From Cognatazoarcus halotolerans (lineage in GTDB: Bacteria > Pseudomonadota > Gammaproteobacteria > Burkholderiales > Rhodocyclaceae), in contig NZ_WUAF01000017.1 in NCBI RefSeq assembly GCF_009800965.1, forward strand, positions 1-64,000: a stretch of 64,000 bases of DNA, in the 5' to 3' direction. The first letter of the stretch is position 1; every line of letters starts with the position of its first letter. The notes under the pieces were generated by a model. That model saw nothing but the letters and a program-made list of their open reading frames with translations, was not told the origin of the DNA and ran no database searches. Below are positions 1 through 8,059 of the stretch, in pieces. The translations under genes were made by a program, and so were the position numbers.

Positions 1-86
1 TAACCTTGTTTGCGAAGCACGAACGCCTGCCGACGGATGTGCTCGAGGGCTTCGGGCGGTAGCTTTCTGGCGTCGATTTTCTCCAT
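1..86 (-). CDS. IS630-type transposase, N-terminal fragment (runs off the left edge)
   Basis: Reading leftwards from an ATG, 28 complete codons are visible, beginning MEKIDARKLPPEALEHIR and ending LRKQG. This resembles the start of the helix-turn-helix DNA-binding region of IS630/Tc1-type transposases, where the (R)KQG(Y/W) stretch leads into the first recognition helices. The catalytic DDE domain would lie outside the window, so intactness cannot be judged. The adjoining capsule genes suggest that the element marks the edge of a mobile or rearranged segment. The family call rests on a very short peptide. Confidence 0.5.
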   Translation of the reverse strand, partial: MEKIDARKLPPEALEHIRRQAFVLRKQG

Positions 87-440
87 GCCAGAATTATATC
101 AATATCTATTTGATTGCCGGGTTAATAGCTTGTTCTGCGCTGATCGATGATTCACGGAGGGAAAGTCGGAGTTGAACGTTTGAGCCTCGGGGTGTGTGGA
201 TAATTTTTTCTTGCGGTGAGTTAGATCCGATGAGCCAGAGTTGTAAATCGAGGCGAAGCATGTCAATAAATTCCGGCTGCCGCTGCTAAATAACGTCTGC
301 ATGAGCCGTGGCTTGGTGTTTGTAACTGGCCGTGGGTGGAACGGATAAGGAATTGATTGCGCGACACGGTAAAACCGCACTGTGCCGAATAATAAAAAAT
401 GCGTGGACTTGATTGCGGCCGTTGATTGCATGAGTGTGTG
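87..440. other. A/T-rich intergenic stretch between IS fragment and capsule genes
   Basis: No convincing gene is seen here on either strand. A minus-strand frame of about 110 codons is open but has no recognisable protein character. The stretch is visibly richer in A/T than the rest of the window and should contain the terminal inverted repeat of the IS element and a promoter for the capsule genes. Neither could be fixed by eye: A/T-rich -10-like strings such as aataat near 388-393 have no well-placed -35. Confidence 0.5.
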
Positions 441-1886
441 ATGCTGAGCGAATTTCGCTTTTTTCTAAATATTATTGGTTTTCGCTTTGCCGATGCACTA
501 GCGAGCCATCCCGAGAGTTGGCAGTTGCGAGGCGACTGGGAGCTCTGGGCCGCCTATCGTTTGGGGTTGTATCGGACGGTTGCAGAGAACGGTTGGCGAA
601 GGCGTATTCGCCACGGGGGGGTCGCCGCCGCGGTTTCATTGGCCGCTTGCGGGCGTTCGGGGGAAGCGCGGGAAGCTGTGGGGCAACTTGTTGCTAAATT
701 TGGAAAGAAGCGGTATTTGGTATCGTTAGCCGATGCGATCGCGCCGTTTGATGCGGAACTTGCCTTTGCTGTTCTCGACGGTATTGACGCACCGCCAGTC
801 TTGCGGGCTGCATTGCAACTTCGAATCGAAGGCGATGAGAAGGCGGGGAGCTCCATTTCGGCACTTATCAGGCAGGGTGAGCAGCAACGTTTTCCTGAAC
901 TCCTTCTGTTGGCAACTAACGCCCTGGGTGGTGATCCGGCGGTTCAATTGCAGCGCTTGAATGATTACCTCAAGATAAAGGGTTTGCCACAGGTGGGATT
1001 GGTGGATCCTAGCCTCCCTCCAGGCGCTGGAAACTTGGTCGCGGGTGACGTGTCCCGGCAAGTAAATGGCCCACTCCTTAGCGTATTGATGACGACGTTC
1101 TGTACCGCTGATCGGGTCAGGAGTGCGATTCGTTCTATATTAGGGCAGACCTATAAAAACATCGAATTGATCGTGGTGGATGATGCAAGCACTGATGGTA
1201 CTGGCGAAATTGTTCAGGAAATTGCGCGTGAGGACGCTCGGGTCAAGTACCTGCGGATGCCGTGCAATGTTGGAACCTACGTTGCTAAATCGATTGCATT
1301 CGAGCATTCGCGAGGGGAGTTCGTTACTTGCCACGATTCGGACGATTGGTCCCACCCGTTACGTTTTGAAAAGCAAATTCAACCACTTCTTGAAAACCAG
1401 AGGCTCGTTGCCACGACGTCTCAATGGGTCCGGATTCAGGACGACGGCGTGTTCTACGCGCGGCCGGTGCATCCTCTCGCCCGCTTGAATCCGGCATCTC
1501 CGCTATTTAGACGAGACTTGGTCGCGCGCGAGATGGGGTTGTGGGATTTGGTTCGTACCGGGGCCGATAGCGAATTTCACGCGCGCCTGCGACTGGTGTT
1601 CGGACGTACGGCGGTTAAGCGAATTGCGTTGCCCTTGGCTTTCGGGGCTCACCGTCCGAATTCGCTGATGACCGCCTCGGATACCGGATACTGTGCTTCG
1701 GGAATGTCGCCCGTGCGACTCGGATACTGGGAGGCGTGGACACGGTGGCAGATTGCTGAACTGCGTGCAGGACGTCGGCCGCGACTTTTTCCGCTCCGCG
1801 AGCAACGGCAGATAAGAGCGCCTGACGAGATCACCGTGCCGCGTGAACACATAGAGCGCTGCTATGCGGAGCTGTGCAGGTGGTGA
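441..1886 (+). CDS. Family 2 glycosyltransferase with N-terminal helical extension (capsule locus)
   Basis: Residues about 215-390 form a GT-A type family 2 glycosyltransferase domain. The signs are LLSVLMTTF at the first strand, SILGQTYKNIELIVVDDAS with the nucleotide-binding Asp pair, and CHDSDDW as the DxD-like metal/sugar-nucleotide motif. The first 200 residues are Ala/Leu/Glu-rich and helical, resembling TPR-type arrays and not a catalytic fold. No membrane segment is seen, so it is probably cytoplasmic. It overlaps kpsC by 13 bases and probably builds capsule polysaccharide or its linker; acceptor and sugar cannot be told. A TTG at 426 is in frame, but ATG at 441 is preferred. Base composition is more A/T-rich than the core genes. 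Confidence 0.75.
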   Translation: MLSEFRFFLNIIGFRFADALASHPESWQLRGDWELWAAYRLGLYRTVAENGWRRRIRHGGVAAAVSLAACGRSGEAREAVGQLVAKFGKKRYLVSLADAIAPFDAELAFAVLDGIDAPPVLRAALQLRIEGDEKAGSSISALIRQGEQQRFPELLLLATNALGGDPAVQLQRLNDYLKIKGLPQVGLVDPSLPPGAGNLVAGDVSRQVNGPLLSVLMTTFCTADRVRSAIRSILGQTYKNIELIVVDDASTDGTGEIVQEIAREDARVKYLRMPCNVGTYVAKSIAFEHSRGEFVTCHDSDDWSHPLRFEKQIQPLLENQRLVATTSQWVRIQDDGVFYARPVHPLARLNPASPLFRRDLVAREMGLWDLVRTGADSEFHARLRLVFGRTAVKRIALPLAFGAHRPNSLMTASDTGYCASGMSPVRLGYWEAWTRWQIAELRAGRRPRLFPLREQRQIRAPDEITVPREHIERCYAELCRW

Positions 1887-3970
1887 GGTTTCGCGGCAAA
1901 TACTTGGGTTGTTCGCCGGATACGATTTCGGGTTTCTGTGCCGTGACACCCGGTCTGCTCCGCACACACGGCCTCGATACATTCCTGGGGGCTCCGGTAG
2001 TCGGTCCTTGGTCGGTGCGCCGCGCCAGCGCAGTGGTCGTCTGGGGGCGGAAGCCGAGTGCCGCGAAAGGCGAGAGATTAGCCGCTAAACGGGGACTTCC
2101 GGTGGTGAGACTGGAGGATGGATTTTTGAGATCCTTCGGTACCGGTGACGTTTTCCCGCCCCTTTCGATCGTCGTCGATTCCGTGGGCATTTACTACGAT
2201 AGCACTCGACCCAGTGCGCTTGAGACTCTCCTTGAGTCCGAGAAAGACGTGCTCGAAGGCCTCCAGGAGTCGGTTGGCAGGGCGCGTCGCATGCTACTGG
2301 AGCATCGACTCTCCAAATATAACCATGCGCCCGATTTGGACGCGGGATGTCTCCCGGTTGGAGCGAGGGGACGGGTGCTTGTGGTTGATCAGACCGTGGG
2401 CGACCTAAGTGTGCGTCTTGGGGGGGGAGGTACGGAAGAATTTTCAGACATGTTACGTGCTGCGCGGGAAGAAAATCCGCAAGCGACGGTTTACGTGAAA
2501 ACCCATCCGGAAGTAGCCGCCGGTCGCAAGGGAGGCTACTTGACCACGGTGATGGATGACGACCGGACCGTCGTGCTGAGGGATCCGGTTACACCTTTGT
2601 CATTGATCGAGCATATGGATCGGGTCTACGTCGTGTCCTCCACGATGGGCTTCGAGGCTCTGCTCGCGGGCAAACCTGTGACTTGTTTTGGAGTGCCCTG
2701 GTATGCGGGTTGGGGGGTCACCGACGATCGCCAGAAGTGCCCCCGGCGATCTCGTCATAGGACGGTCGATGAACTTTTTGCTGCCGCCTATTTTCATTAC
2801 GCACGCTATCTGGATCCTGAGACCCATCGTCTCGGTTCGATCTTCGACGTTATTGGCTGGCTCGTGAGGCAGCGTGAAATGGCTGTTCGACGGCCAGGTA
2901 GGACTATCGCGGTAGGGTTTCGCCGGTGGCGACAAAAAAGGCTTCGTCCCCTATTGTCGTTGTTCCCCGAGCGGGTCAATTTCGTTCCAGATGCGGATCG
3001 GGCTGCTTTGCTTTATCCGAAATCGGGCGATACCCTCGTATGCTGGGGCGAACGGGCATCTGACAAATTGAAAGATGTCGCGGAACGCGGGGGGGCGGCG
3101 CTCGAACGCATGGAGGACGGCTTTGTACGTTCGGTAGGTTTGGGGTCCGATTTCGTTCCTCCGCTTTCCCTCGTGATGGATCGTCGTGGAATCTACTTCG
3201 ATCCCTCTCAGGCTTCGGATCTCGAAGAAATCTTGAACGGCCGATTGTTTTCGTCTGAGGATCTCGTGCGTGCGCGCCGTGTGCGGGAGCTGGTCGTGGC
3301 TGAGGGGATCACGAAATACAACGTCGAGCGCCGTCAGAAGGCCCCATGGCTGCCAACGGAACGCGTGGTTCTACTCGTACCGGGACAGGTGGAGGATGAC
3401 GCATCAATTCGACTCGGCTGCGTGGACGTCAGGACTAACCTCGAATTGCTGAAGGCAGCCCGGGCGTCGCATCCCGATGCCTTCATCGTTTACAAGCCAC
3501 ATCCCGATGTGTTGTCCAGTAACCGACGAGGCCGTGTTGTGCTAGAGGCGGCTCGGAATTATGCTGATTGGGTTGAGACGGAGCTTTCCGTGGTTTCCTG
3601 CATCGAAGGATGCGACATGGTCCACACGATGACGTCGTTGGCTGGTTTCGATGCTTTGCTGCGAGACCGGCGTGTTGTAGTTTATGGGCGCCCGTTCTAT
3701 TCGGGATGGGGGCTGACTGACGACAAGGTGCAAGTCTCGCGGCGTACCCGCCTCCTCTGTATAGACGAGCTTGTGGCAGGTGCGTTGTTGTACTACCCGA
3801 TCTACTGGGACTGGAATTTGCGAGGCTACTCTACATGCGAGGCGACTTTGCGACAGATCGTCGAGTCTCGCGATGATCTTGAAGCTTCGGGTCGGTTGAA
3901 TAGCCTCAGGTCCGGACGCATTAGACGACAGTTAAGGCGCGCGATGGTGATGCTGAGAGCGCTGATTTGA
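1874..3970 (+). CDS. kpsC: Capsule polysaccharide linker beta-Kdo transferase KpsC
   Basis: KpsC extends the poly-beta-Kdo linker joining group 2-type capsules to lyso-phosphatidylglycerol, using CMP-Kdo in the cytoplasm. The 698-residue protein is a tandem duplication, as in the family (about 675 residues in E. coli). The motif EDGFLRSFGTGDVFPPLS near residue 81 recurs as EDGFVRSVGLGSDFVPPLS near 414, and GFEALLAGKP...WYAGWG near 260-285 recurs as GFDALLRDRR...FYSGWG near 588-612. Each half is one transferase module; the family literature assigns the two halves different linkages. The start is uncertain: GTG 1874, 1880 and 1883 are all in frame, and a GGAG at 1868-1871 is better spaced for the later ones. 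It overlaps the upstream glycosyltransferase. Confidence 0.9.
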   Translation: MQVVRFRGKYLGCSPDTISGFCAVTPGLLRTHGLDTFLGAPVVGPWSVRRASAVVVWGRKPSAAKGERLAAKRGLPVVRLEDGFLRSFGTGDVFPPLSIVVDSVGIYYDSTRPSALETLLESEKDVLEGLQESVGRARRMLLEHRLSKYNHAPDLDAGCLPVGARGRVLVVDQTVGDLSVRLGGGGTEEFSDMLRAAREENPQATVYVKTHPEVAAGRKGGYLTTVMDDDRTVVLRDPVTPLSLIEHMDRVYVVSSTMGFEALLAGKPVTCFGVPWYAGWGVTDDRQKCPRRSRHRTVDELFAAAYFHYARYLDPETHRLGSIFDVIGWLVRQREMAVRRPGRTIAVGFRRWRQKRLRPLLSLFPERVNFVPDADRAALLYPKSGDTLVCWGERASDKLKDVAERGGAALERMEDGFVRSVGLGSDFVPPLSLVMDRRGIYFDPSQASDLEEILNGRLFSSEDLVRARRVRELVVAEGITKYNVERRQKAPWLPTERVVLLVPGQVEDDASIRLGCVDVRTNLELLKAARASHPDAFIVYKPHPDVLSSNRRGRVVLEAARNYADWVETELSVVSCIEGCDMVHTMTSLAGFDALLRDRRVVVYGRPFYSGWGLTDDKVQVSRRTRLLCIDELVAGALLYYPIYWDWNLRGYSTCEATLRQIVESRDDLEASGRLNSLRSGRIRRQLRRAMVMLRALI

Positions 3971-4072
3971 CCACTGTGTTCATATGGCGGTGTCGCACAT
4001 CTTGCCCTGCAACATCGTCCCCGGGACTCTCCTCCTGAGAAGTTCCGACACATTTTTTCGTTGATGGCAGGC

Positions 4073-4078
4073 TATAAT
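4073..4078 (+). promoter_or_regulatory. TATAAT -10 element immediately upstream of kpsS
   Basis: A perfect TATAAT lies 10 bases before the kpsS ATG in a 118-base gap. No good -35 is seen at 16-18 bases, although a T-rich run sits there. Transcription from it would begin at about 4084-4086. Confidence 0.45.
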
Positions 4079-4088
4079 CCGACCCGAC

Positions 4089-5363
4089 ATGGACGGTTCA
4101 GTGATACTTGAGCGGCTCGGTAACGCCCGCCACTTACTTCTTCTCCAAGGGCCTGTTGGCCCCTTTTTTGCCCATTTGGCACGTTTCCTCATTGCAAATG
4201 GGCGTGAGGTTACGAAAGTCCACCTAAATGGTGGGGATGCTTGGTTTTACGACCTCCCTGGTTCGGTGAATTTTGATCAACCTCCCGATCATTGGCCGCG
4301 CTTTGTGGATGAACTGCTGGAGTCCCATGGTATCGAAGGGGTCGTTCTTTTCGGGGACTGTAGGCCATATCATCGCGCGGCGATTTTGAGAGCCCGGATG
4401 CGCAGGGTGCCTGTGTTTGTCTTCGAGGAGGGGTATATTCGGCCAAACCACATCACTTTCGAGCCGGCGGGCGTCAACGGATTTTCATCGTTGCCACGAT
4501 CAGTCGCTTTGCTCCGCATGCTGCCTTTGCCTAAGCCGGCTTCGAAGCAGATTCCGTCACCGTTTTCGCGAATGGCGCGCTATGCGATAACGTACTATCT
4601 CGCTGGGCGGCTGTTTCGAGACCGCTATCCGAACTATCGTCACCATAAGCCCTTCGATATTTACCCCGAAGTCTGGTATTGGATTCGCTCGGGTTTTAGG
4701 AAGGTTTGGTTCAAATTTGTTGAGCGGGATATACAGGGGCGATTGTCGGGGCCTCTTGCAAAAAAATTCTTCCTCGTCCCGTTACAGGTGTACAACGACA
4801 GCCAAGTCAGACATCACAGTGATTTTCGGAGCGTAAGGGCGTTCATTGCCCAAGTGTTGAACTCTTTTGCGTGTTCGGCACCAGAGGACTGTTATCTGGT
4901 TTTCAAGCACCATCCGATGGATCGCGGTCATCGGAACTACGGTCGGCAGATAATGGATCAAGCGGAGGAGGCTGGTCTTGGTGACAGGGTGCTCTACATT
5001 CATGATCAACACTTACCGACGCTTCTCAAGGCAGCGCGTGGGGTGGTCGTTATCAATAGCACGGTCGGATTGTCGGCGCTCCTGCATGGTGCGCCAGTCA
5101 AGGTGTTGGGACGATGTATTTATGATCTGAACGGCCTTACACACCAAGGGCGTCTTGATAGCTTCTGGCGAGAGCCCAAGAGTGCGTCTCCGGATGTCTT
5201 TAGTAGATACAGAGACTATCTTATACATCTGACACAGGTGAATGGATCGTTTTACTCCGGCGAACCGGTCGTATTTAGTGGAGAGGTGCCCCTGTCGGCA
5301 ACCCGCTGTGTGCCGCAAGAGACCCTTCACGAGCCGACGCTCGAGACTCGTGAAGCGGCCTGA
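4089..5363 (+). CDS. kpsS: Capsule polysaccharide linker Kdo transferase KpsS
   Basis: KpsS adds the first beta-Kdo to lyso-phosphatidylglycerol, starting the linker that KpsC extends. The N-terminus RHLLLLQGPVGPFFAHLARF and the stretch VFVFEEGYIRPNHITFEP near residues 110-130 are characteristic. The region NSTVGLSALLHGAPVKVLG near 323-341 matches the GFEALL/AGWG region of KpsC, showing shared fold ancestry. Length (424) is usual for the family. There is no Shine-Dalgarno before ATG 4089; a GTG at 4101 is an in-frame alternative. Polymer synthesis and the ABC export genes (kpsDEMT) are not in the window and may lie to the left. Confidence 0.9.
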   Translation: MDGSVILERLGNARHLLLLQGPVGPFFAHLARFLIANGREVTKVHLNGGDAWFYDLPGSVNFDQPPDHWPRFVDELLESHGIEGVVLFGDCRPYHRAAILRARMRRVPVFVFEEGYIRPNHITFEPAGVNGFSSLPRSVALLRMLPLPKPASKQIPSPFSRMARYAITYYLAGRLFRDRYPNYRHHKPFDIYPEVWYWIRSGFRKVWFKFVERDIQGRLSGPLAKKFFLVPLQVYNDSQVRHHSDFRSVRAFIAQVLNSFACSAPEDCYLVFKHHPMDRGHRNYGRQIMDQAEEAGLGDRVLYIHDQHLPTLLKAARGVVVINSTVGLSALLHGAPVKVLGRCIYDLNGLTHQGRLDSFWREPKSASPDVFSRYRDYLIHLTQVNGSFYSGEPVVFSGEVPLSATRCVPQETLHEPTLETREAA

Positions 5364-5378
5364 ATCCTGGCTGGATGA

Positions 5379-6212
5379 GTGCAGTTGTCTACTTACGCCG
5401 TCGGTGACATCCAGGGCTGTTATGCCGAATTGTCGCAACTCCTGGAGAAAGTCCGTTTCGACCCAGCTTCCGACCGTCTCTGGCTGGTTGGTGATCTGGT
5501 AAATCGCGGGCCGGATTCGCTCGCGGTGCTACGGTTCGTGCGGAGCTTGGGTGCTGCCGCAACGGTCGTGCTCGGCAACCATGACCTTTATCTGCTAATG
5601 GTGGCCGCAGGCTTTCGCAAGCGCGGAAAGGACGATACGCTTGAGCCGGTCCTCAGGGCACCCGATCGCGAGGAGTTACTCGATTGGCTGGCGTCACGCA
5701 AGCTGTTCCACACGGAGGGCCGCTTCGCAATGGTGCATGCAGGGTTGCTTCCGCAATGGAGTATTGCGCAGGCTCGCTCGCTTGCATCCGAGGTCGAGTC
5801 TGCGCTGCGTGGCCCCGGACGGCAGGTATTCCTGTCTCGTCTCCAGGGAAACGATCCGCATGAATGGCGCGATGATCTGGAAGGGCAGGATCGCTTGCGC
5901 GTGATCGTCAACGCGATGACCCGCATGCGTTTCTGTTCGCCTTCGGGGCGCCTGGAATTCGCTCACAAAGGGCCAGTCGATAGTGCGCCCGAAGGCTTCT
6001 TGCCCTGGTTTGCGGTGCCCGGGCGACGAAGCTTGGCACATACGGTCCTGTGCGGACACTGGTCGGCCCTTGGGTATCGACAGGTGTCAGGCGTGGTTGC
6101 GCTTGATTCGGGGTGCCTTTGGGGAGGAGCGCTGACCGCGATGCGGCTTGAGGATGGGTGTATTTTTCAGCTGCCTTGCAGTGCCCGCGGGCGGAGCAAG
6201 TCCAGAGTCTGA
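5379..6212 (+). CDS. apaH: Symmetrical bis(5'-nucleosyl)-tetraphosphatase ApaH
   Basis: ApaH hydrolyses Ap4A to two ADP, and in enterobacteria also removes Np4 RNA caps. The calcineurin-type metallophosphatase motifs are all present near the N-terminus: GDIQGC, GDLVNRGPDS and GNHDLYLL, with later HAG and GHWSALG blocks supplying metal-binding His residues. Length (277) is normal. The start is GTG; an overlapping ATG at 5375 is in another frame. It follows kpsS by 15 bases but is a housekeeping gene with more core-like composition, so it probably marks the end of the capsule island. apaG, its usual operon partner in enterobacteria, is about 44 kb away here. Confidence 0.95.
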   Translation: MQLSTYAVGDIQGCYAELSQLLEKVRFDPASDRLWLVGDLVNRGPDSLAVLRFVRSLGAAATVVLGNHDLYLLMVAAGFRKRGKDDTLEPVLRAPDREELLDWLASRKLFHTEGRFAMVHAGLLPQWSIAQARSLASEVESALRGPGRQVFLSRLQGNDPHEWRDDLEGQDRLRVIVNAMTRMRFCSPSGRLEFAHKGPVDSAPEGFLPWFAVPGRRSLAHTVLCGHWSALGYRQVSGVVALDSGCLWGGALTAMRLEDGCIFQLPCSARGRSKSRV

Positions 6213-6316
6213 TCAGTTACGGACTGCCATCGAAACGATGTCATCCAACGACGATCGCCCGTGCCGCGCTAGCGGGTGTTGGCCTGGCCGCGAGCTTGGT
6301 CAACAACGACAGACCG

Positions 6317-7135
6317 CTACCCGCCCGCCGCGGAAAATCCGGAGTATGTCTTCGCCGCGACGGAGCTACCCGTGACGGCCCCGTCAACGTGATTTTCGGG
6401 ACAGGCAAGAGATACGATTGCCTCCCTGGCACGCAGACCGACCACTCGGCGCTCCGGCTGTTCGGCGGTGTCGATGGCTGGCGCGAACTGCAGCCGGACT
6501 GCAAGCGAGTTTGCTCCGGCGATCGACATCATGCTTTGCCCGAGGCTGACATCACCGTCATAGGCTGCGGCAAGGCTGCGGCTGCCGTCGGCATTGTGGT
6601 AGCTGATGGCGAGCGGAACGATCGGCCGACGGGCGTTGATCGCTGGCTGCAGCAGGGCGGCGTGGAAGTGCTGAACGTGAGTGCCATCGGTGGTGGTGCC
6701 CTCGGGGAAGAGGGCGACAACCTTCCCGGAGTCCATCATTGCGGCGATTTCGGCATTGACGATGCGTGCGTGGCCCCTGCTGCCTCGGCGCAGAAAAACG
6801 GTATCGTTCCGACTGGCCAGCCAGCCGATTGCCGGCCAGTTTCTGACCTCCGCTTTCGAAATGAAGGCCGCTGGTAATAATGCGTTGATCGCAAAGATAT
6901 CGACCCACGAGATATGGTTTGACACGATCAGGCAGCCTTCGGGCAGCCTGTCGGCGTCGCATTGCAGCGTGATGCCGAGAATGGCCAGCAGTTTGCGAGA
7001 CCACTCACGTCGGCGTTTGGCGCGTGCCGCATCATCCAGCCAGCCAAATGCGAGCGCGACTGTGGCGAGGCCTGCGAGAAGATGCAGGGCCATCCTGAAT
7101 AGCCGCCAGTACTGCAGCGGCGTTGATACATGCAT
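6317..7135 (-). CDS. olsA: PlsC-type acyltransferase, probable lyso-ornithine lipid O-acyltransferase (OlsA)
   Basis: This is a 1-acyl-glycerol-3-phosphate acyltransferase family protein. NHISWVD (the NHx4D catalytic motif) sits near residue 77 and FPEGTTTDG (acceptor binding) near 150. A hydrophobic segment around residues 14-30 suggests inner-membrane anchoring. It starts 17 bases after the OlsB-like gene on the same strand, the olsB-olsA arrangement that makes ornithine lipids, which favours OlsA over a plain phosphatidic-acid PlsC. An in-frame ATG at 7252 would overlap the upstream gene, so ATG 7135 (272 residues) is chosen. The acyltransferase call is firm; the substrate is inferred from context. 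Confidence 0.7.
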   Translation of the reverse strand: MHVSTPLQYWRLFRMALHLLAGLATVALAFGWLDDAARAKRRREWSRKLLAILGITLQCDADRLPEGCLIVSNHISWVDIFAINALLPAAFISKAEVRNWPAIGWLASRNDTVFLRRGSRGHARIVNAEIAAMMDSGKVVALFPEGTTTDGTHVQHFHAALLQPAINARRPIVPLAISYHNADGSRSLAAAYDGDVSLGQSMMSIAGANSLAVRLQFAPAIDTAEQPERRVVGLRAREAIVSLACPENHVDGAVTGSSVAAKTYSGFSAAGG

Positions 7136-7152
7136 TGTGGCAGCTGGGCGAG

Positions 7153-7911
7153 TCAGTCTTTGCGTTCCATGAAGTGCCTGGCGTATTTGCCGTCGAGCTG
7201 GTTCATCGCAATCATGATCGGCAAGTCCGCCGTATTGAAATCGGGATCCCATGCAGGCTCCCCGCAGATCCAGGCTCCCGCGCGCAGATAGCCCTTGATC
7301 AGCGGTGGCGTATCGGCGTCCAGGTCATTGCGCAGCGATTCGAGTGGCAGCGGGCAGCGCGGGAAAACCCGATATTCAAGCGGGCTCATATGCGAATCTT
7401 TGAGGCGATTATACAGACTCGCGGCAGCATGGCCGCCGTCGCCCATGCTGATCGAAGCGCAGCCGATCAGGTAGTCGTAGCCGTTCTCTTTCATGTATCG
7501 GGCAAGTCCGGACCACAGCAATGCAATCACCGCACCGGTACGATAGTCGGGATCGATGCACGAGCGGCCGATCTCGACGATGCTGTTGCGCAGATGTTGC
7601 AGGCGGGTGAGATCGAACTCGTTCTCCGAATAGTAGCCACCCACTTTGCGCGCGGCGCTGGGGGCAAGAATGCGGTAGGTGCCGACAATCCGGCCCTTGT
7701 CTTCGTCGCGAACAATGAGATGTTCGCAAAATGGGTCGTAGATATCGCGATCGACACCTGGTGTCCGGGATTGCAGCCGGGCTCCCATCTCGTCCGCGAA
7801 GATCCGGTAGCGTAGCTTCTGCGCTTCCAGAATCTCGGTTTCGCACGTGGCAAGTCCGACGTGCAGGTTGCGGCCCGGGCGCGTAGCTTGCTCTTGCTGT
7901 TTGCGTAGCAT
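7153..7911 (-). CDS. olsB: GNAT-type ornithine-acyl[acyl carrier protein] N-acyltransferase (OlsB)
   Basis: OlsB transfers a 3-hydroxyacyl chain from ACP to the alpha-amino group of ornithine, giving lyso-ornithine lipid. The 252-residue protein shows the family pattern AQKLRYRIFADEMGARL near residue 30, YDPFCEHLIVRDE near 58-71 and VEIGRSCIDPDYRTG near 113-127. Such proteins were formerly labelled hemolysin-like. ATG 7911 has an AGGAAAA Shine-Dalgarno a few bases upstream. The acyltransferase gene downstream would complete ornithine lipid synthesis. It is divergent from a GT4 glycosyltransferase across 148 bases. Confidence 0.75.
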   Translation of the reverse strand: MLRKQQEQATRPGRNLHVGLATCETEILEAQKLRYRIFADEMGARLQSRTPGVDRDIYDPFCEHLIVRDEDKGRIVGTYRILAPSAARKVGGYYSENEFDLTRLQHLRNSIVEIGRSCIDPDYRTGAVIALLWSGLARYMKENGYDYLIGCASISMGDGGHAAASLYNRLKDSHMSPLEYRVFPRCPLPLESLRNDLDADTPPLIKGYLRAGAWICGEPAWDPDFNTADLPIMIAMNQLDGKYARHFMERKD

Positions 7912-8006
7912 GTCTTTTCCTCTTGGCTTTCGGCGCACTTTAGGAAGATCGCATTGCGAACGCGTGACGCCTCCGTTGCAGACAGATGACGTTGCCTGAT
8001 ACGGGA

Positions 8007-8035
8007 CTTTCATCTGGGCTTAACAAGCCTGTCTT
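8007..8035 (+). promoter_or_regulatory. Weak PhoB-box-like repeat between olsB and the GT4 gene
   Basis: CTTTCAT (8007-8013) and CTGTCTT (8029-8035) each match the Pho-box unit CTGTCAT at 6 of 7 positions and are exactly 22 bases apart, two 11-base units. The middle unit (GCTTAAC) fits poorly. Ornithine-lipid genes are often induced by phosphate starvation, so the site is plausible but unproven. Confidence 0.22.
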
Positions 8036-8059
8036 GCGGGGAATGCAAAGTGTGGGCGC

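Noticed and set aside
6213-6316. Terminator between convergent apaH and olsA
   Set aside because: Only imperfect short complementarity (cccgt/gcggg) and no U-run were seen, not enough to report.
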